Shown here piece after piece: positions 16,347 through 24,843 of a stretch of 64,000 nucleotides of DNA (positions are counted from its first letter, which is position 1; every line of letters begins with the position of its first letter). The notes under the pieces were generated by a model, which ran no database searches, was not told where the DNA came from, and saw nothing but the letters and a program-made list of their open reading frames with translations. The position numbers and the translations under genes were made by a program. The stretch is from Aestuariivirga sp. Its GTDB lineage: Bacteria; Pseudomonadota; Alphaproteobacteria; Rhizobiales; Aestuariivirgaceae. The stretch is taken from assembly GCF_020252405.1 (NCBI RefSeq), contig NZ_JADCDA010000018.1:1-64000 (forward strand). The letters are read 5' to 3'.

Positions 16347-18010
16347 TCCGTCTCAAGTTCCATGGCGCGGCGCGCACCGTCACCGGCTCCTGCTACCTGA
16401 TCGAAACGGAGAGAGCCAGGGTGCTGGTCGACTGCGGCATGTTCCAGGGCTCCAAGACCGAGCGCGGGCTGAACTACCGTCCCTTCCCCTTCGATGCCGC
16501 GGCGGTCTCCGCGGTGCTGCTCACCCACGCCCATATCGATCATTCGGGCCTGCTGCCGAAGCTCGTCAAGCACGGCTACAGGGGCCGCATCCACTGCACC
16601 GCCGCAACGGCCGATCTCTGCGCCATCATGCTGCCGGACTCCGGCAACATCCAGGAAATGGAAGTGAAGCAGCTGAACCAGCGCCGCTCCAGGCGCGGCC
16701 AGGACGAGGTGGAGCCGATCTATACCCAGCAGGATGCGGTGGACTGCCTTTCGCAGTTCGAAGGCCATGCCTATGAAACATGGATCGCCCCGGCCCCCGG
16801 CATCCGCGCGCGCTACTGGAATGCCGGCCACCTTCTGGGCTCCGCCTCGGTCGAGGTGGAGGTTGAGCAGCAGGGGTCAAAGCCCGTGCGCCTGCTGTTC
16901 TCGGGCGATCTCGGCCCGGACAACAAGATGCTGGAGCACGATCCGGAAGCTCCCGCCAATTTCGATTTCATCGTCTGCGAGTCGACCTATGGCGGGCGTG
17001 ACCGCTTCGAGCGCAGCGAGGACGGCCGCCGCGAGATTCTGGCGCGCGAGGTGAACGGGGCGGCGGGGAAGAAGGGCGCCCTGCTCATTCCGTCCTTCGC
17101 GGTCGAACGCACGCAGGAACTGGTCACCGACCTGGTCAGGCTGATGGACGGCGGTCAGGCGCCGAGGGCCACCATTTTCATCGACAGCCCATTGGCCTCG
17201 AAGGCCACCGCCATTTTCGTCAGGCACGCGGGCGAATTGCAGCATGGCGGCGATCTCACCCGCGCCTTCACCTCGCCTTACGTGCGCATCACCGAGAGTG
17301 TGGAGGATTCCAAGGCGCTCGCCCGCTTCACCGGCTTCCGCATTATTGTCTCGGCATCGGGCATGTGCGAGGCGGGGCGCATCCGCCATCACCTCAAGAA
17401 CCACCTCTGGCAGCCCTCCACCACCGTGCTGCTGGCGGGCTTCCAGGCCGAGGGCTCGCTTGGCCGCATCCTGCAGGATGGCGCGAGATCCGTCACCATC
17501 ATGGGCGAGGAGATTTCGGTGAAGGCGGCGATCCGCCAGATCGGGGATTATTCCGGCCACGCCGACGGCCCGGAACTGGTGCAATGGGTGAAGGAGCGCC
17601 TGCCCGTCGGCCGCTCGATCTTCCTCACCCATGGCGAGGAGGAGGGCCAGCGCGCCCTGGCGCAAGACCTGCGCGGCCTGGGCCTGCCGCATGACTGCAT
17701 CTTCATGCCCACGCTCGATTCGGTCTATGATCTCTCGGGTGAGGCTTGCGCCTTCGTGGCGGAGGATACGCATCCGCGCATCGATCCCGCCATGGTCGCC
17801 CGTTTCGACAGCCACAACGACATGGCGGAGTTGATCCTCGACATCAAGGGCACGGTGGACAAGGCCGGCGGCGAGAAGGCGCGCGCCGTCATCCTCCGCC
17901 GCCTGCGCCGCGCGCTGGCGGGCGGCGACGGCACGAGCCCGGATGCCACGCGCCGCCGTCCGCCGGTCTCCGGCCCGTCGCGCCGCAGCCGCGGCTGGGA
18001 CGAGGGCTGA
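16343..18010 (+). CDS. MBL-fold beta-CASP nuclease
   Basis: This 555-residue protein has metallo-beta-lactamase motif 2 HAHIDHSG, GHLLGSASVEVEV, FSGDLGP, and the beta-CASP insertions FAVERTQELV, DSPLASKAT and SASGMCEAGRIRHHL, ending with the FLTHGEEE metal ligand. Such proteins (CPSF73-like, RNase J-related) are RNA endo/exonucleases. The last 35 residues are Arg/Pro-rich and disordered. It is coupled to the LOG gene by an ATGA overlap. The RNA target is unknown. Confidence 0.92.
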   Translation: MIRLKFHGAARTVTGSCYLIETERARVLVDCGMFQGSKTERGLNYRPFPFDAAAVSAVLLTHAHIDHSGLLPKLVKHGYRGRIHCTAATADLCAIMLPDSGNIQEMEVKQLNQRRSRRGQDEVEPIYTQQDAVDCLSQFEGHAYETWIAPAPGIRARYWNAGHLLGSASVEVEVEQQGSKPVRLLFSGDLGPDNKMLEHDPEAPANFDFIVCESTYGGRDRFERSEDGRREILAREVNGAAGKKGALLIPSFAVERTQELVTDLVRLMDGGQAPRATIFIDSPLASKATAIFVRHAGELQHGGDLTRAFTSPYVRITESVEDSKALARFTGFRIIVSASGMCEAGRIRHHLKNHLWQPSTTVLLAGFQAEGSLGRILQDGARSVTIMGEEISVKAAIRQIGDYSGHADGPELVQWVKERLPVGRSIFLTHGEEEGQRALAQDLRGLGLPHDCIFMPTLDSVYDLSGEACAFVAEDTHPRIDPAMVARFDSHNDMAELILDIKGTVDKAGGEKARAVILRRLRRALAGGDGTSPDATRRRPPVSGPSRRSRGWDEG

Positions 18011-18022
18011 CCCCAAAATCAT

Positions 18023-18059
18023 TTGGAACGATTGCCCTTTCGTGAAATATTCGTTCCAA
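18023..18059. promoter_or_regulatory. Inverted-repeat operator candidate at the rpiR start codon
   Basis: TTGGAACGA at 18023-18031 and its exact reverse complement TCGTTCCAA at 18051-18059 are separated by 19 bp. The right arm runs into the ATG of the RpiR-family gene. Position and symmetry suggest an autoregulatory site. Binding is inferred. Confidence 0.5.
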
Positions 18060-18895
18060 TGACCGAGGACCTTTCCCCGCCACGTGACTTCGCGGCCCTC
18101 AAGGCGCTGATCGCCGGGCGCGCGCCCGCGCTGCCCAGGCGGCTCGCCCAGATCGCGTCTTTCGCGCTGGAGAACCCGGATGAGATCGCCTTCGGCACGG
18201 TGTCCTCGATCGCCGGGCAGGCGGAGGTTCAGCCCTCGACGCTGGTGCGCTTTGCCCAGGCGCTGGGCTATCAGGGCTTCTCCGACATGCAGGAGATTTT
18301 CCGCTCGCGCCTGCGCGACCGCGTCCTGAATTATGACGAGCGGCTGCGGCAGCTGCGCGAGCATGCCCAGGCGGCGTCGAAGCCCAACGTTATCCTCCGG
18401 GGCTTCTGCGAGGCCTCGGCGAAGTCGCTCGCGGCGCTTCGCGAAAAGCTCGACCCCCAGGACCTCGACCGCGCGGTGGAGCGGCTGGCGGGCGCCGAGA
18501 CGCTTTACCTGATCGGCCTCAGGCGCTCCTTTCCGATTGCCGCCTACATGGCCTATGCGCTGGGCAAGCTCGGTGTGCGGGCGATCCTCGTCGATGCGGT
18601 GGGAGGCCTCGCGGCGGAGCAGATCACCTTCGCCGGACCGGGGGACGCGGTGCTGGCCATCTCCTTCACGCCCTATGCCGCGGAGACTGTGAGCCTCGCC
18701 CGTGCGGCGGCGGAGAAGGGGGTTCCGCTGGTGGCCATCACCGACAGTCCGTTTTCGCCGCTGGCCCAGATCGCCGGATTGTGGATCGAGATTTCGGAGG
18801 CCAATTTCGAGGGCTTCCGGTCGATGGCCGCAACCCTGACGCTGGCCATGACGCTGAGCGTGGCCATCGCCGGGCGGCGCGGGCGGCGGGCCTGA
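18059..18895 (+). CDS. MurR/RpiR-family transcriptional regulator
   Basis: A 278-residue regulator with an N-terminal RpiR helix-turn-helix (FALENPDEIAFGTVSSIAGQAEVQPSTLVRFAQALGY) and a C-terminal SIS sugar-isomerase domain (YLIGLRRSFPIAAYM, VLAISFTPYAAETV, LVAITDSPFSPLAQ). RpiR proteins sense phosphosugars. The ATG at 18059 is chosen because it abuts the operator; a TTG at 18023 would start within the left operator arm. The target genes are not clear: the neighbours are a nuclease and a J-domain protein, while sugar genes (rbsK, ED operon) are elsewhere in the window. Confidence 0.9.
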   Translation: MTEDLSPPRDFAALKALIAGRAPALPRRLAQIASFALENPDEIAFGTVSSIAGQAEVQPSTLVRFAQALGYQGFSDMQEIFRSRLRDRVLNYDERLRQLREHAQAASKPNVILRGFCEASAKSLAALREKLDPQDLDRAVERLAGAETLYLIGLRRSFPIAAYMAYALGKLGVRAILVDAVGGLAAEQITFAGPGDAVLAISFTPYAAETVSLARAAAEKGVPLVAITDSPFSPLAQIAGLWIEISEANFEGFRSMAATLTLAMTLSVAIAGRRGRRA

Positions 18896-18949
18896 CTTCC
18901 GCCATGAAGTTGGCGGATGACGCCCAGGTTGCGGCAAGCGGACCGATCC

Positions 18950-20392
18950 ATGTCGATGACCACCGTTCCTGACCATTATGCGGCCCTGGGGATAGACCCG
19001 GCGGCGGATCCGGACGTGATCGCCGCCGCTTACCGGGCGCTGGCCAAGAAGTTCCACCCGGACACCGGCGCTGCCGCCGGCACCGCCGATCCCCGGCGCT
19101 TCGAGGCGATCCAGCAAGCCTATGAGGTGCTGCGTCGGCCCGAAACCCGCCATGCCTATGATGTCGAGCTGCTTGCCGCCACCGAGGCGGAGCTTCAGGC
19201 CCACATCGCCTCCAAGCGCCGCCTCGTGGTGCGCGGGCGTGAGCGCGCCGCGGGCGATGCCGCAGCGGCACCCCCGCCTGATCTGGGCGACATCCGCCCG
19301 CAGCCCGCCTCGGACCCCGGCGGCCCCGGCGGCCCCGGCGGCCCCGGGCATAAGCCGGCCCCGCGCCGCCGCCAGGCCCGGCGCATGCCCTTCGCCATTC
19401 CGCTGCTGCTGGTGCTGCTGCTGGGCGGCGCCTCGCTGTTCCTGCTCAGGGGGGCGGATACACCGCCACCTCCGTCTCCGGAGCTGCCGCAGGTGGCGGC
19501 CGTGACGCCCGCGCCGCCGACCCAGGTGGCCGCCGCGAAGCCCGCGCCCCAGCCGCCGCAGGCGGCGGTCGTGAAGCCCGCCGCAGCTCCCGTGGCCCCT
19601 GCCGCAGCGCCGCGGCAAACGGATGGGGCGGCCGGCCAACCCGTTTTCGGGTCCACCGCGGCTGAGGACAATCCGCCGGAGGCACGGTCTCCCGCCGCTG
19701 CAGCCCCCCTTGCGGCGGTGAAGCCCGGCGGGACGGACCAGCCGGACCAGCCGGACCAGCCGGACCAGCCGGTTTTCGGCTCCGCCAGCGCGATGGCGGC
19801 GCCCGATGCCCCGGCTGCTGCCGCAACCAATGTCCCCGCGGCCGCCCCGCAGGCAAAGCCGGAGCAGGCCTTGCCGCCGCCGCTTCCCAAGGCCCGGCCC
19901 GCCGCGCCGGCGCGCCAGGCGCAGCAGCCAAAGCCGGCCCAAAAGCAGGCCCAGCAGCCGGCAAAGCCGCGCCAGCAGGTGCAGGCAGCCCAACAGCGCC
20001 CGCCCTCCCGCCCCGTCTACCCGGACCCGCCGCAGTATGACCCGGATGAATACGACCCCTGGCCCAATTACGCCGGGCAATACGACCCGGTGCCCTTTGA
20101 CGCGGAGCCCGACGGCTATCCGCTCCCGCCCCCCGGCTATGACGCAGGGTTCAACCCCGGCTACGACCCCAGCTATGACGCAGGCTTCAACCCCGGCCGC
20201 GGCCCCTATCGCCTGGTGATCTTCGAACGGCTGCCCGGCCGCCAGGCCATCGCGTGGAGCACCGGCGCACTGTTCGGATCGATCGGCAAATGCACGAGGC
20301 AGGGCGTCAGGGCCGCGCTCAGCCGCACCTCCGAGCTGGACGCCTACGGCGCCCGCGTCTGGTACGAGTGCCAGCAGCTGACGCAATACTGA
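18950..20392 (+). CDS. Membrane-anchored J-domain protein with Pro/Ala-rich linker
   Basis: The protein is about 480 residues from the ATG at 18950. The J-domain is at the N-terminus (DHYAALGIDPAADPDVI, then KKFHPD with the essential HPD), so it should stimulate a Hsp70 ATPase. A single transmembrane helix (FAIPLLLVLLLGGASLFLL) follows a basic RRRQARR stretch. Next is a long Pro/Ala/Gln linker with small repeats: four DQP units, a GGP triplet, and two YDAGFNPG units near the C-terminus. The final 70 residues form a small folded-looking domain with two Cys (GKCTRQGV, WYECQQ). The topology suggests a cytoplasmic J-domain with the linker outside. No family is recognised beyond the J-domain. Confidence 0.85.
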   Translation: MSMTTVPDHYAALGIDPAADPDVIAAAYRALAKKFHPDTGAAAGTADPRRFEAIQQAYEVLRRPETRHAYDVELLAATEAELQAHIASKRRLVVRGRERAAGDAAAAPPPDLGDIRPQPASDPGGPGGPGGPGHKPAPRRRQARRMPFAIPLLLVLLLGGASLFLLRGADTPPPPSPELPQVAAVTPAPPTQVAAAKPAPQPPQAAVVKPAAAPVAPAAAPRQTDGAAGQPVFGSTAAEDNPPEARSPAAAAPLAAVKPGGTDQPDQPDQPDQPVFGSASAMAAPDAPAAAATNVPAAAPQAKPEQALPPPLPKARPAAPARQAQQPKPAQKQAQQPAKPRQQVQAAQQRPPSRPVYPDPPQYDPDEYDPWPNYAGQYDPVPFDAEPDGYPLPPPGYDAGFNPGYDPSYDAGFNPGRGPYRLVIFERLPGRQAIAWSTGALFGSIGKCTRQGVRAALSRTSELDAYGARVWYECQQLTQY

Positions 20393-20456
20393 GCCGCAAT
20401 CTCCCGCCCCCCACGCCCGGACGGTCATCCCGGCGAAAGCTGACCCGGCTTTTGCT

Positions 20457-20555
20457 TAAAGCATTTTCGGGTCAAGTGGACACCGGTTGACCGTCGAAAA
20501 TGCCACCGGACAAAGAGACAGAGCAGGTTTCGGTTCCACTGTACCGAAACCTGCT
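20457..20555. repeat. C-D type palindromic element, copy 1
   Basis: A 99-bp element made of two palindromes: C (GCATTTTCG... with GGTCAA/TTGACC inner arms ...CGAAAATGC) and D (AGCAGGTTTCGGT pairing with ACCGAAACCTGCT). The spacer is ACAAAGAGACAG. A second copy of exactly the same length is at 42208-42306. This copy ends one base before the stop codon of the convergent gene. Confidence 0.8.
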
Positions 20556-20879
20556 TTACGCCGCTGGCTCCGGCGGCGTTGCCGCGTCCAGCCGCGCCGC
20601 ATGTGCCGCCATGATGGCCTCCCACTGCCGGGCCTCTTCGGCACAGCCGATTTCGCGCAGCTTGGCCAGCAGATAGGGCCAGGTGCGCTCCCGCATGTCG
20701 GCGCGCCGCGCCGCATCCCACGGCCACACCTCAGCGCGCCCCAGCAGGGCATCGAATTCGGCAAAGCGGTTCAGCACATGCCGCGGCTTCACGCGATAGG
20801 CATCGGCCTTTGGCGCGGCGGCGGGGCCGAACAGGTCCGGTTGATCCTCGCCGAACAGATTGGGCTGGGCATAACTCAT
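20556..20879 (-). CDS. Conserved small hypothetical protein
   Basis: A 107-residue protein beginning MSYAQPNLFGEDQPDLFG. It has no signal peptide or membrane helix and looks helical with many Arg, Ala and Trp (AEVWPWDAARRADMRERTWPY). I recall similar proteins of unknown function in alphaproteobacteria, often with the NLFG start, but I cannot name a domain. ATG start at 20879. The codon pattern is typical of the genome. Confidence 0.72.
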   Translation of the reverse strand: MSYAQPNLFGEDQPDLFGPAAAPKADAYRVKPRHVLNRFAEFDALLGRAEVWPWDAARRADMRERTWPYLLAKLREIGCAEEARQWEAIMAAHAARLDAATPPEPAA

Positions 20880-21045
20880 GACGGCAGCGCCTCGAAATGC
20901 GAATCGATGGGACGACTATGCCCCAACCCCACCCGGCGCGCGAGATGCGGCGCAGCGCTTATCCTCCGTCTCAACTTTCCTGCTCCTCGACATCACCGGG
21001 CGAAAGGGAGAGGGTGAGGGGGCGTCCACCAGGGGAAATGCCCGC

Positions 21046-24000
21046 TCACACCCTGTCCGGAAAGGCCCGCGCATAGGCCAAGTCGATCTCCGCCATCTGC
21101 CGGATGGTGAAGGCCAGTGCATCCGCCACATGGCCCACATGGTCGATTTCGTCCAGGTTCAGCGTCCGCCCCTTGCGGGATTTCAGGTATTTGTCCAGCA
21201 CCTGATAGCCGCCGATGTGGAAGTTCCACACCTCCGGCGGCACTGGCGCGAAGGCTTGCATCTTGTTGATGTGCACCGCCCGCTCCTCAGGCGAGTAACG
21301 CACGCCCTCCACCTCGCCAGAACCTTTTCCTTTGAAGCGCGCCAGCTTCAGCTTCGGCTTCACGCGCAACAGGTGAACCTGCACCAGCGCCCAGCCGAGG
21401 GTGGACAGCGCATCGAACTCCGCCCGGCCTTCCGCAAAGGGAATGCGCGGAAAATCGATGCGCAGGAATTCGGCATAGCGCCTGCGATAGGCCGGCGCAT
21501 GCAGCACGGCATAGATGTAGCCGAGAATTTCTTCCGACGTGTAATGGTGGTCGTAGCGGGTGTCGATGAAGTCGCGGAACGCGGGGGAGAGGTTTTCTGT
21601 AAACTCTCCGCCATCATCCTTTAGCAGCAATGGAAAGACATATGATTGGACGGTCGACTCTCCAGACTTAGTCTCGGCTGGCTTATCCGTGACCAGGAAA
21701 TGATCTGGAAACTGAGATTTGTTGGTCCGCGCAGTGATCAATGCAACATTTGGTGGAGTTATATGACGACTAATCCTAGGAACAGGCCAGCCAATAAAGC
21801 CCCGTGAGATATTTGTATTGTACGTGAATCGGTTATCAAAAGGACGATATGTGATCTCCTGAATAAGCTTCTTGTTTGGGCCGGATTTCTGTATGTCTTC
21901 CTTGGCCCAGGTAGCTTTCCAGTCCCGCACATCTGATGGTAAGTTGAAATCGCTGTGAAGCTGGTGATCAGGAGTATTCGCGAATTGCGTTACTGTGCTC
22001 CAAATCTCCTCTGGCGAGAAACTAATGCATAAGTGATCACGTTTGGTAATGATGCCTGTACCGTTGAGTGAGAATGCATCCGTGAGACCCGTATGATTGC
22101 GGTACTCTGACCGTAAGTTTCTATCTTCAGACGTGATATTGTAGTCTGGTTTATCTGGGTAGATACGACGACAACCCAGTTCTCTGAAGTTTGTACTTGC
22201 TACAGCGGAGTACTTCAAGATTCTGCGGCCCCAAAGATCGTGACGGAAGATTGAGGGTTCGACGCTGGGCCGCTTCACAAAGAGGGTAATCGCAACTCCC
22301 TGTTCAATATCGAAGATGTTCTCGTCTTTTCCACCTTCCGGTGTATGTTCCTTCTTTTTTGTATTGCCGTGGAGGTCGACCACATAAATCTGCTGAAAAG
22401 TCTGCATCAGCGAGGCGCGCATGCCGCGGAAGGTGGGATTATCGAGCCATGAATGGTTTGTAATGATGCCGACGATGCCTTCTTCCACCGCATCCATCTT
22501 CATCTGTGCGAAGCGGATGAACTTCACATAATCGTCCTGTAGCCATTTAGGATTCTTTTCGCCAAGTGGTTTACCGTCCACCATCTTGTAGGCGTCAATG
22601 GTAGCTTTCACTTCAGCCGAATTGTTCTTTGAATGACCAGAATAGGGTGGATTTCCTACAATAACCAGGATCTCCTTCTCCTTCACGCGCTGGGCTTCTC
22701 TGACTTCAGCGGTTAGGGAAGGAAGTATGTTGTGCAGCGCTCCTTGCGTCGGATCGAGTTCCACGCGCTCCAGCGTGTTGGTCAGGAAGATTTGCAGCCG
22801 CTCGTCCTCTTGCAGCGGGTGTCCCTTGTCGCGCAGGTATTGCGAGAGCTTCAGATGCGCGATGGTGTAAGGCGCGATCAAATATTCGAAGCCATAGATG
22901 TTCTTCAGCAAATGCTCGCGCACGATCAGAGCAGCCTGACCTGAGTCCGGTCCGCCGATATTGTCGAACACCTTCTCGAAGGTTTCGAGCAGGAAGGTGC
23001 CGGTGCCGCAGGCGAAGTCCAGCACCGTCACGCGCTTGTGGTCGGCCAGCCCGTCATCGATGCCAAAGGTGTCCTTCAATATGTCGTCCACCGCCCGCAC
23101 GATGAAGTTCACAATAGGCGGCGGCGTGTAATAGACTCCGCGTCCCTTGCGCGTCTCCTTGTCATAGGCTTTGAGGAAGTCCTCGTAGAAATAAATGAAG
23201 GGGTCGCGCTCGAACAGCCGGTGCTCCTCCTCGTCGCCCGCGCGTATCTTGCGGCTGATGGCCCGGCGCTTGCGGAAGGAAAGGTCCGCATGGATGCCTT
23301 CGAGGTCCAGCGTGTTGACGATGGAGAGAACCTCTTCCACCACCCAGCGCACGTCGCGGTATTCGCTCTGGTTCAGCACCGTTAGGAACTCCACCAACTC
23401 ACGGATCAGCCGGAAGGAGGCGGGGATGAAGTCTCTGGCGTTGGACAGCGTCACCTTGTCAGCAACACCCGCGTTCAGCTTGGCGAGGAACAGCCCATAG
23501 GCCAGCATTTGCGCGAAGGCGTCGGCGAATTCCTTCTTTTCCAGCTCGTGGAACACCTGCGCTTTGAAGACCTCGTAGAGGCCGAAGAGCCGGCCCTTAC
23601 GCTGGTCCTTCTCCTGGCGGACCAGTTCTTCCGTCAGGTAGTCGCGCAACAGCAGGCTTCGGGTGGCCAGCGCGAGGGCCAGTTGCTGCGCCTTGCCGAT
23701 GCCCTGCGGAGCCTCGCTGAAGAAGCCGTCCAGCAGTTTCGAAACCGCCGCTTCGTTCTCCGGCGCAATCTGCAGCTTCCTGCCTTCCAGCTCATGCACA
23801 TGGGCCAGCCGCGCCCGCTCGCGCACACCCCGCTCGTCCAGCCACAGGAAGTCCAGATAGTCGGTGAGGATGATGTTGCCCGAAAGCTTCCGGTATTTCG
23901 CGATCTGCTCCGATTTCAGCACCTTGTCGAGGTTGGTTCCGATCTCCTTCACCTCCACATAGCCGATGATTTCGCCGGGCTTTGTCACCTTGAAGTCGGG

Positions 24001-24174
24001 TGCGCCGCGCTCGCTTTCGCGCTTTGGTTCATGCTGGACGTTGATGCGATGGTGGGATTTTGAGGCGAAGCTTTCCAACAGCCGCTCAAGAGCGGCTCGC
24101 CCCGTCAGTTCTGTATGCTGATCTAGGGGTGTTGATCGTAGCTGCACAAGATAGGGTAGAAAAGGGCTGTTCAT
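21046..24174 (-). CDS. Single-chain Type IIG/ISP-like restriction-modification enzyme
   Basis: This 1042-residue enzyme has a PD-(D/E)XK nuclease-like N-terminus (PD at 59-60, EVK at 74-76), a helical connector (about 140-340), an N6-adenine methyltransferase (VYYTPPPIV about 347-355, motif I DFACGTG 386-392, motif IV NPPY 508-511), and a C-terminal specificity region. The end (VWNFHIGGYQVLDKYLKSR) matches the Type ISP C-terminal domain, but the SF2 helicase of true Type ISP enzymes (about 1500-1600 aa) is absent. Cleavage and modification in one chain is therefore expected. The ATG at 24174 fits the family (NSPFLPYLVQLRS); a TTG at 24243 would add 23 residues. The recognition region (about 21.65-22.7 kb) is visibly more AT-rich. 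Confidence 0.88.
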   Translation of the reverse strand: MNSPFLPYLVQLRSTPLDQHTELTGRAALERLLESFASKSHHRINVQHEPKRESERGAPDFKVTKPGEIIGYVEVKEIGTNLDKVLKSEQIAKYRKLSGNIILTDYLDFLWLDERGVRERARLAHVHELEGRKLQIAPENEAAVSKLLDGFFSEAPQGIGKAQQLALALATRSLLLRDYLTEELVRQEKDQRKGRLFGLYEVFKAQVFHELEKKEFADAFAQMLAYGLFLAKLNAGVADKVTLSNARDFIPASFRLIRELVEFLTVLNQSEYRDVRWVVEEVLSIVNTLDLEGIHADLSFRKRRAISRKIRAGDEEEHRLFERDPFIYFYEDFLKAYDKETRKGRGVYYTPPPIVNFIVRAVDDILKDTFGIDDGLADHKRVTVLDFACGTGTFLLETFEKVFDNIGGPDSGQAALIVREHLLKNIYGFEYLIAPYTIAHLKLSQYLRDKGHPLQEDERLQIFLTNTLERVELDPTQGALHNILPSLTAEVREAQRVKEKEILVIVGNPPYSGHSKNNSAEVKATIDAYKMVDGKPLGEKNPKWLQDDYVKFIRFAQMKMDAVEEGIVGIITNHSWLDNPTFRGMRASLMQTFQQIYVVDLHGNTKKKEHTPEGGKDENIFDIEQGVAITLFVKRPSVEPSIFRHDLWGRRILKYSAVASTNFRELGCRRIYPDKPDYNITSEDRNLRSEYRNHTGLTDAFSLNGTGIITKRDHLCISFSPEEIWSTVTQFANTPDHQLHSDFNLPSDVRDWKATWAKEDIQKSGPNKKLIQEITYRPFDNRFTYNTNISRGFIGWPVPRISRHITPPNVALITARTNKSQFPDHFLVTDKPAETKSGESTVQSYVFPLLLKDDGGEFTENLSPAFRDFIDTRYDHHYTSEEILGYIYAVLHAPAYRRRYAEFLRIDFPRIPFAEGRAEFDALSTLGWALVQVHLLRVKPKLKLARFKGKGSGEVEGVRYSPEERAVHINKMQAFAPVPPEVWNFHIGGYQVLDKYLKSRKGRTLNLDEIDHVGHVADALAFTIRQMAEIDLAYARAFPDRV

Positions 24175-24843
24175 ACCTTTAGGTAATCGTGTCTGCTCGA
24201 CTCTGTCGACAAGAAATTCGCTCAATCTGTTGCGGACGAGCAATTTGTGCTCCGAGGTCGTTCGCCACCCTTGCCGCGATGGCCCGCATGGGCTTCATCG
24301 CCGTCCACGACGCCGGCACCCGCTTCGCGCTCCGCCGTGCGGCGTGAGACGCTGCGTGCTTTCCCCCAGTTGCGTGGGCATCAGGGAGTTCGGGTTTCCG
24401 CCCGCCTGGTCCTCCTCCCGCTGGCGCCGCCAAGGGGGGATGGCCGTTGGCGCGTGTTCCGATCAGACGGTTGCGCCTGATCGGAACATGCGTCAGGGCC
24501 ACGGGCGCAGCCGAATGCGGGGCCGTTCTCGCCATGACCGGGCGCAGCCGCAAGGCCGCGAACGGGACGCCGCGCAGGGCCCGCGTGACGCGGGGCGACG
24601 ACAAGGGCCTTGATCGATAGGACTTTGCTCTTAATTTCAAGGAGCAGAATGTGACGTCCCACATCGCCATCAATGCCAGGGCTTGCGGAAGGACTTCACT
24701 TGTTTTTGATCGGCAAAGATCATTTGTGGCTGCTCAACTCCTCTGTCCTCCGGCAAAGTCGCCTTCTGGAGGCAGAGGATAGCAACAATCGACTTCCGAT
24801 CTTGCAAATGAGAGGGGTTGTCGGAATGATCCGAGAGGAAATG
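24175..24843. other. Gene-free stretch between the restriction enzyme and transglycosylase
   Basis: About 670 bp with only implausible Arg/Pro-rich open frames on both strands. It contains one B-type palindrome at 24449-24492. The last 30 bp carry the GAGAGGA ribosome site of the transglycosylase gene. I see no RNA gene or other recognisable feature. Confidence 0.6.
24449..24492. repeat. B-type palindrome, solo
   Basis: GCGTGTTCCGATCAG and its near-complement CTGATCGGAACATGCG flank a 10-base centre. The sequence and the following TCAGGGCC resemble the B module and linker found in the complete repeats, but no A module follows. Confidence 0.65.

Noticed and set aside
19301-19790. Tandem GGC-CCC and GGACCAGCC repeats inside the J-domain protein gene as a CRISPR or satellite
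   Set aside because: They are in-frame codon repeats encoding PGG and DQP units within a coding region, with no spacers.
16877-20428. A 1183-codon minus-strand open frame opposite the nuclease, RpiR and J-domain genes
   Set aside because: It is rich in Arg, Gly and His with no domain and lies antisense to three well-supported genes. Long antisense frames are expected in GC-rich DNA.
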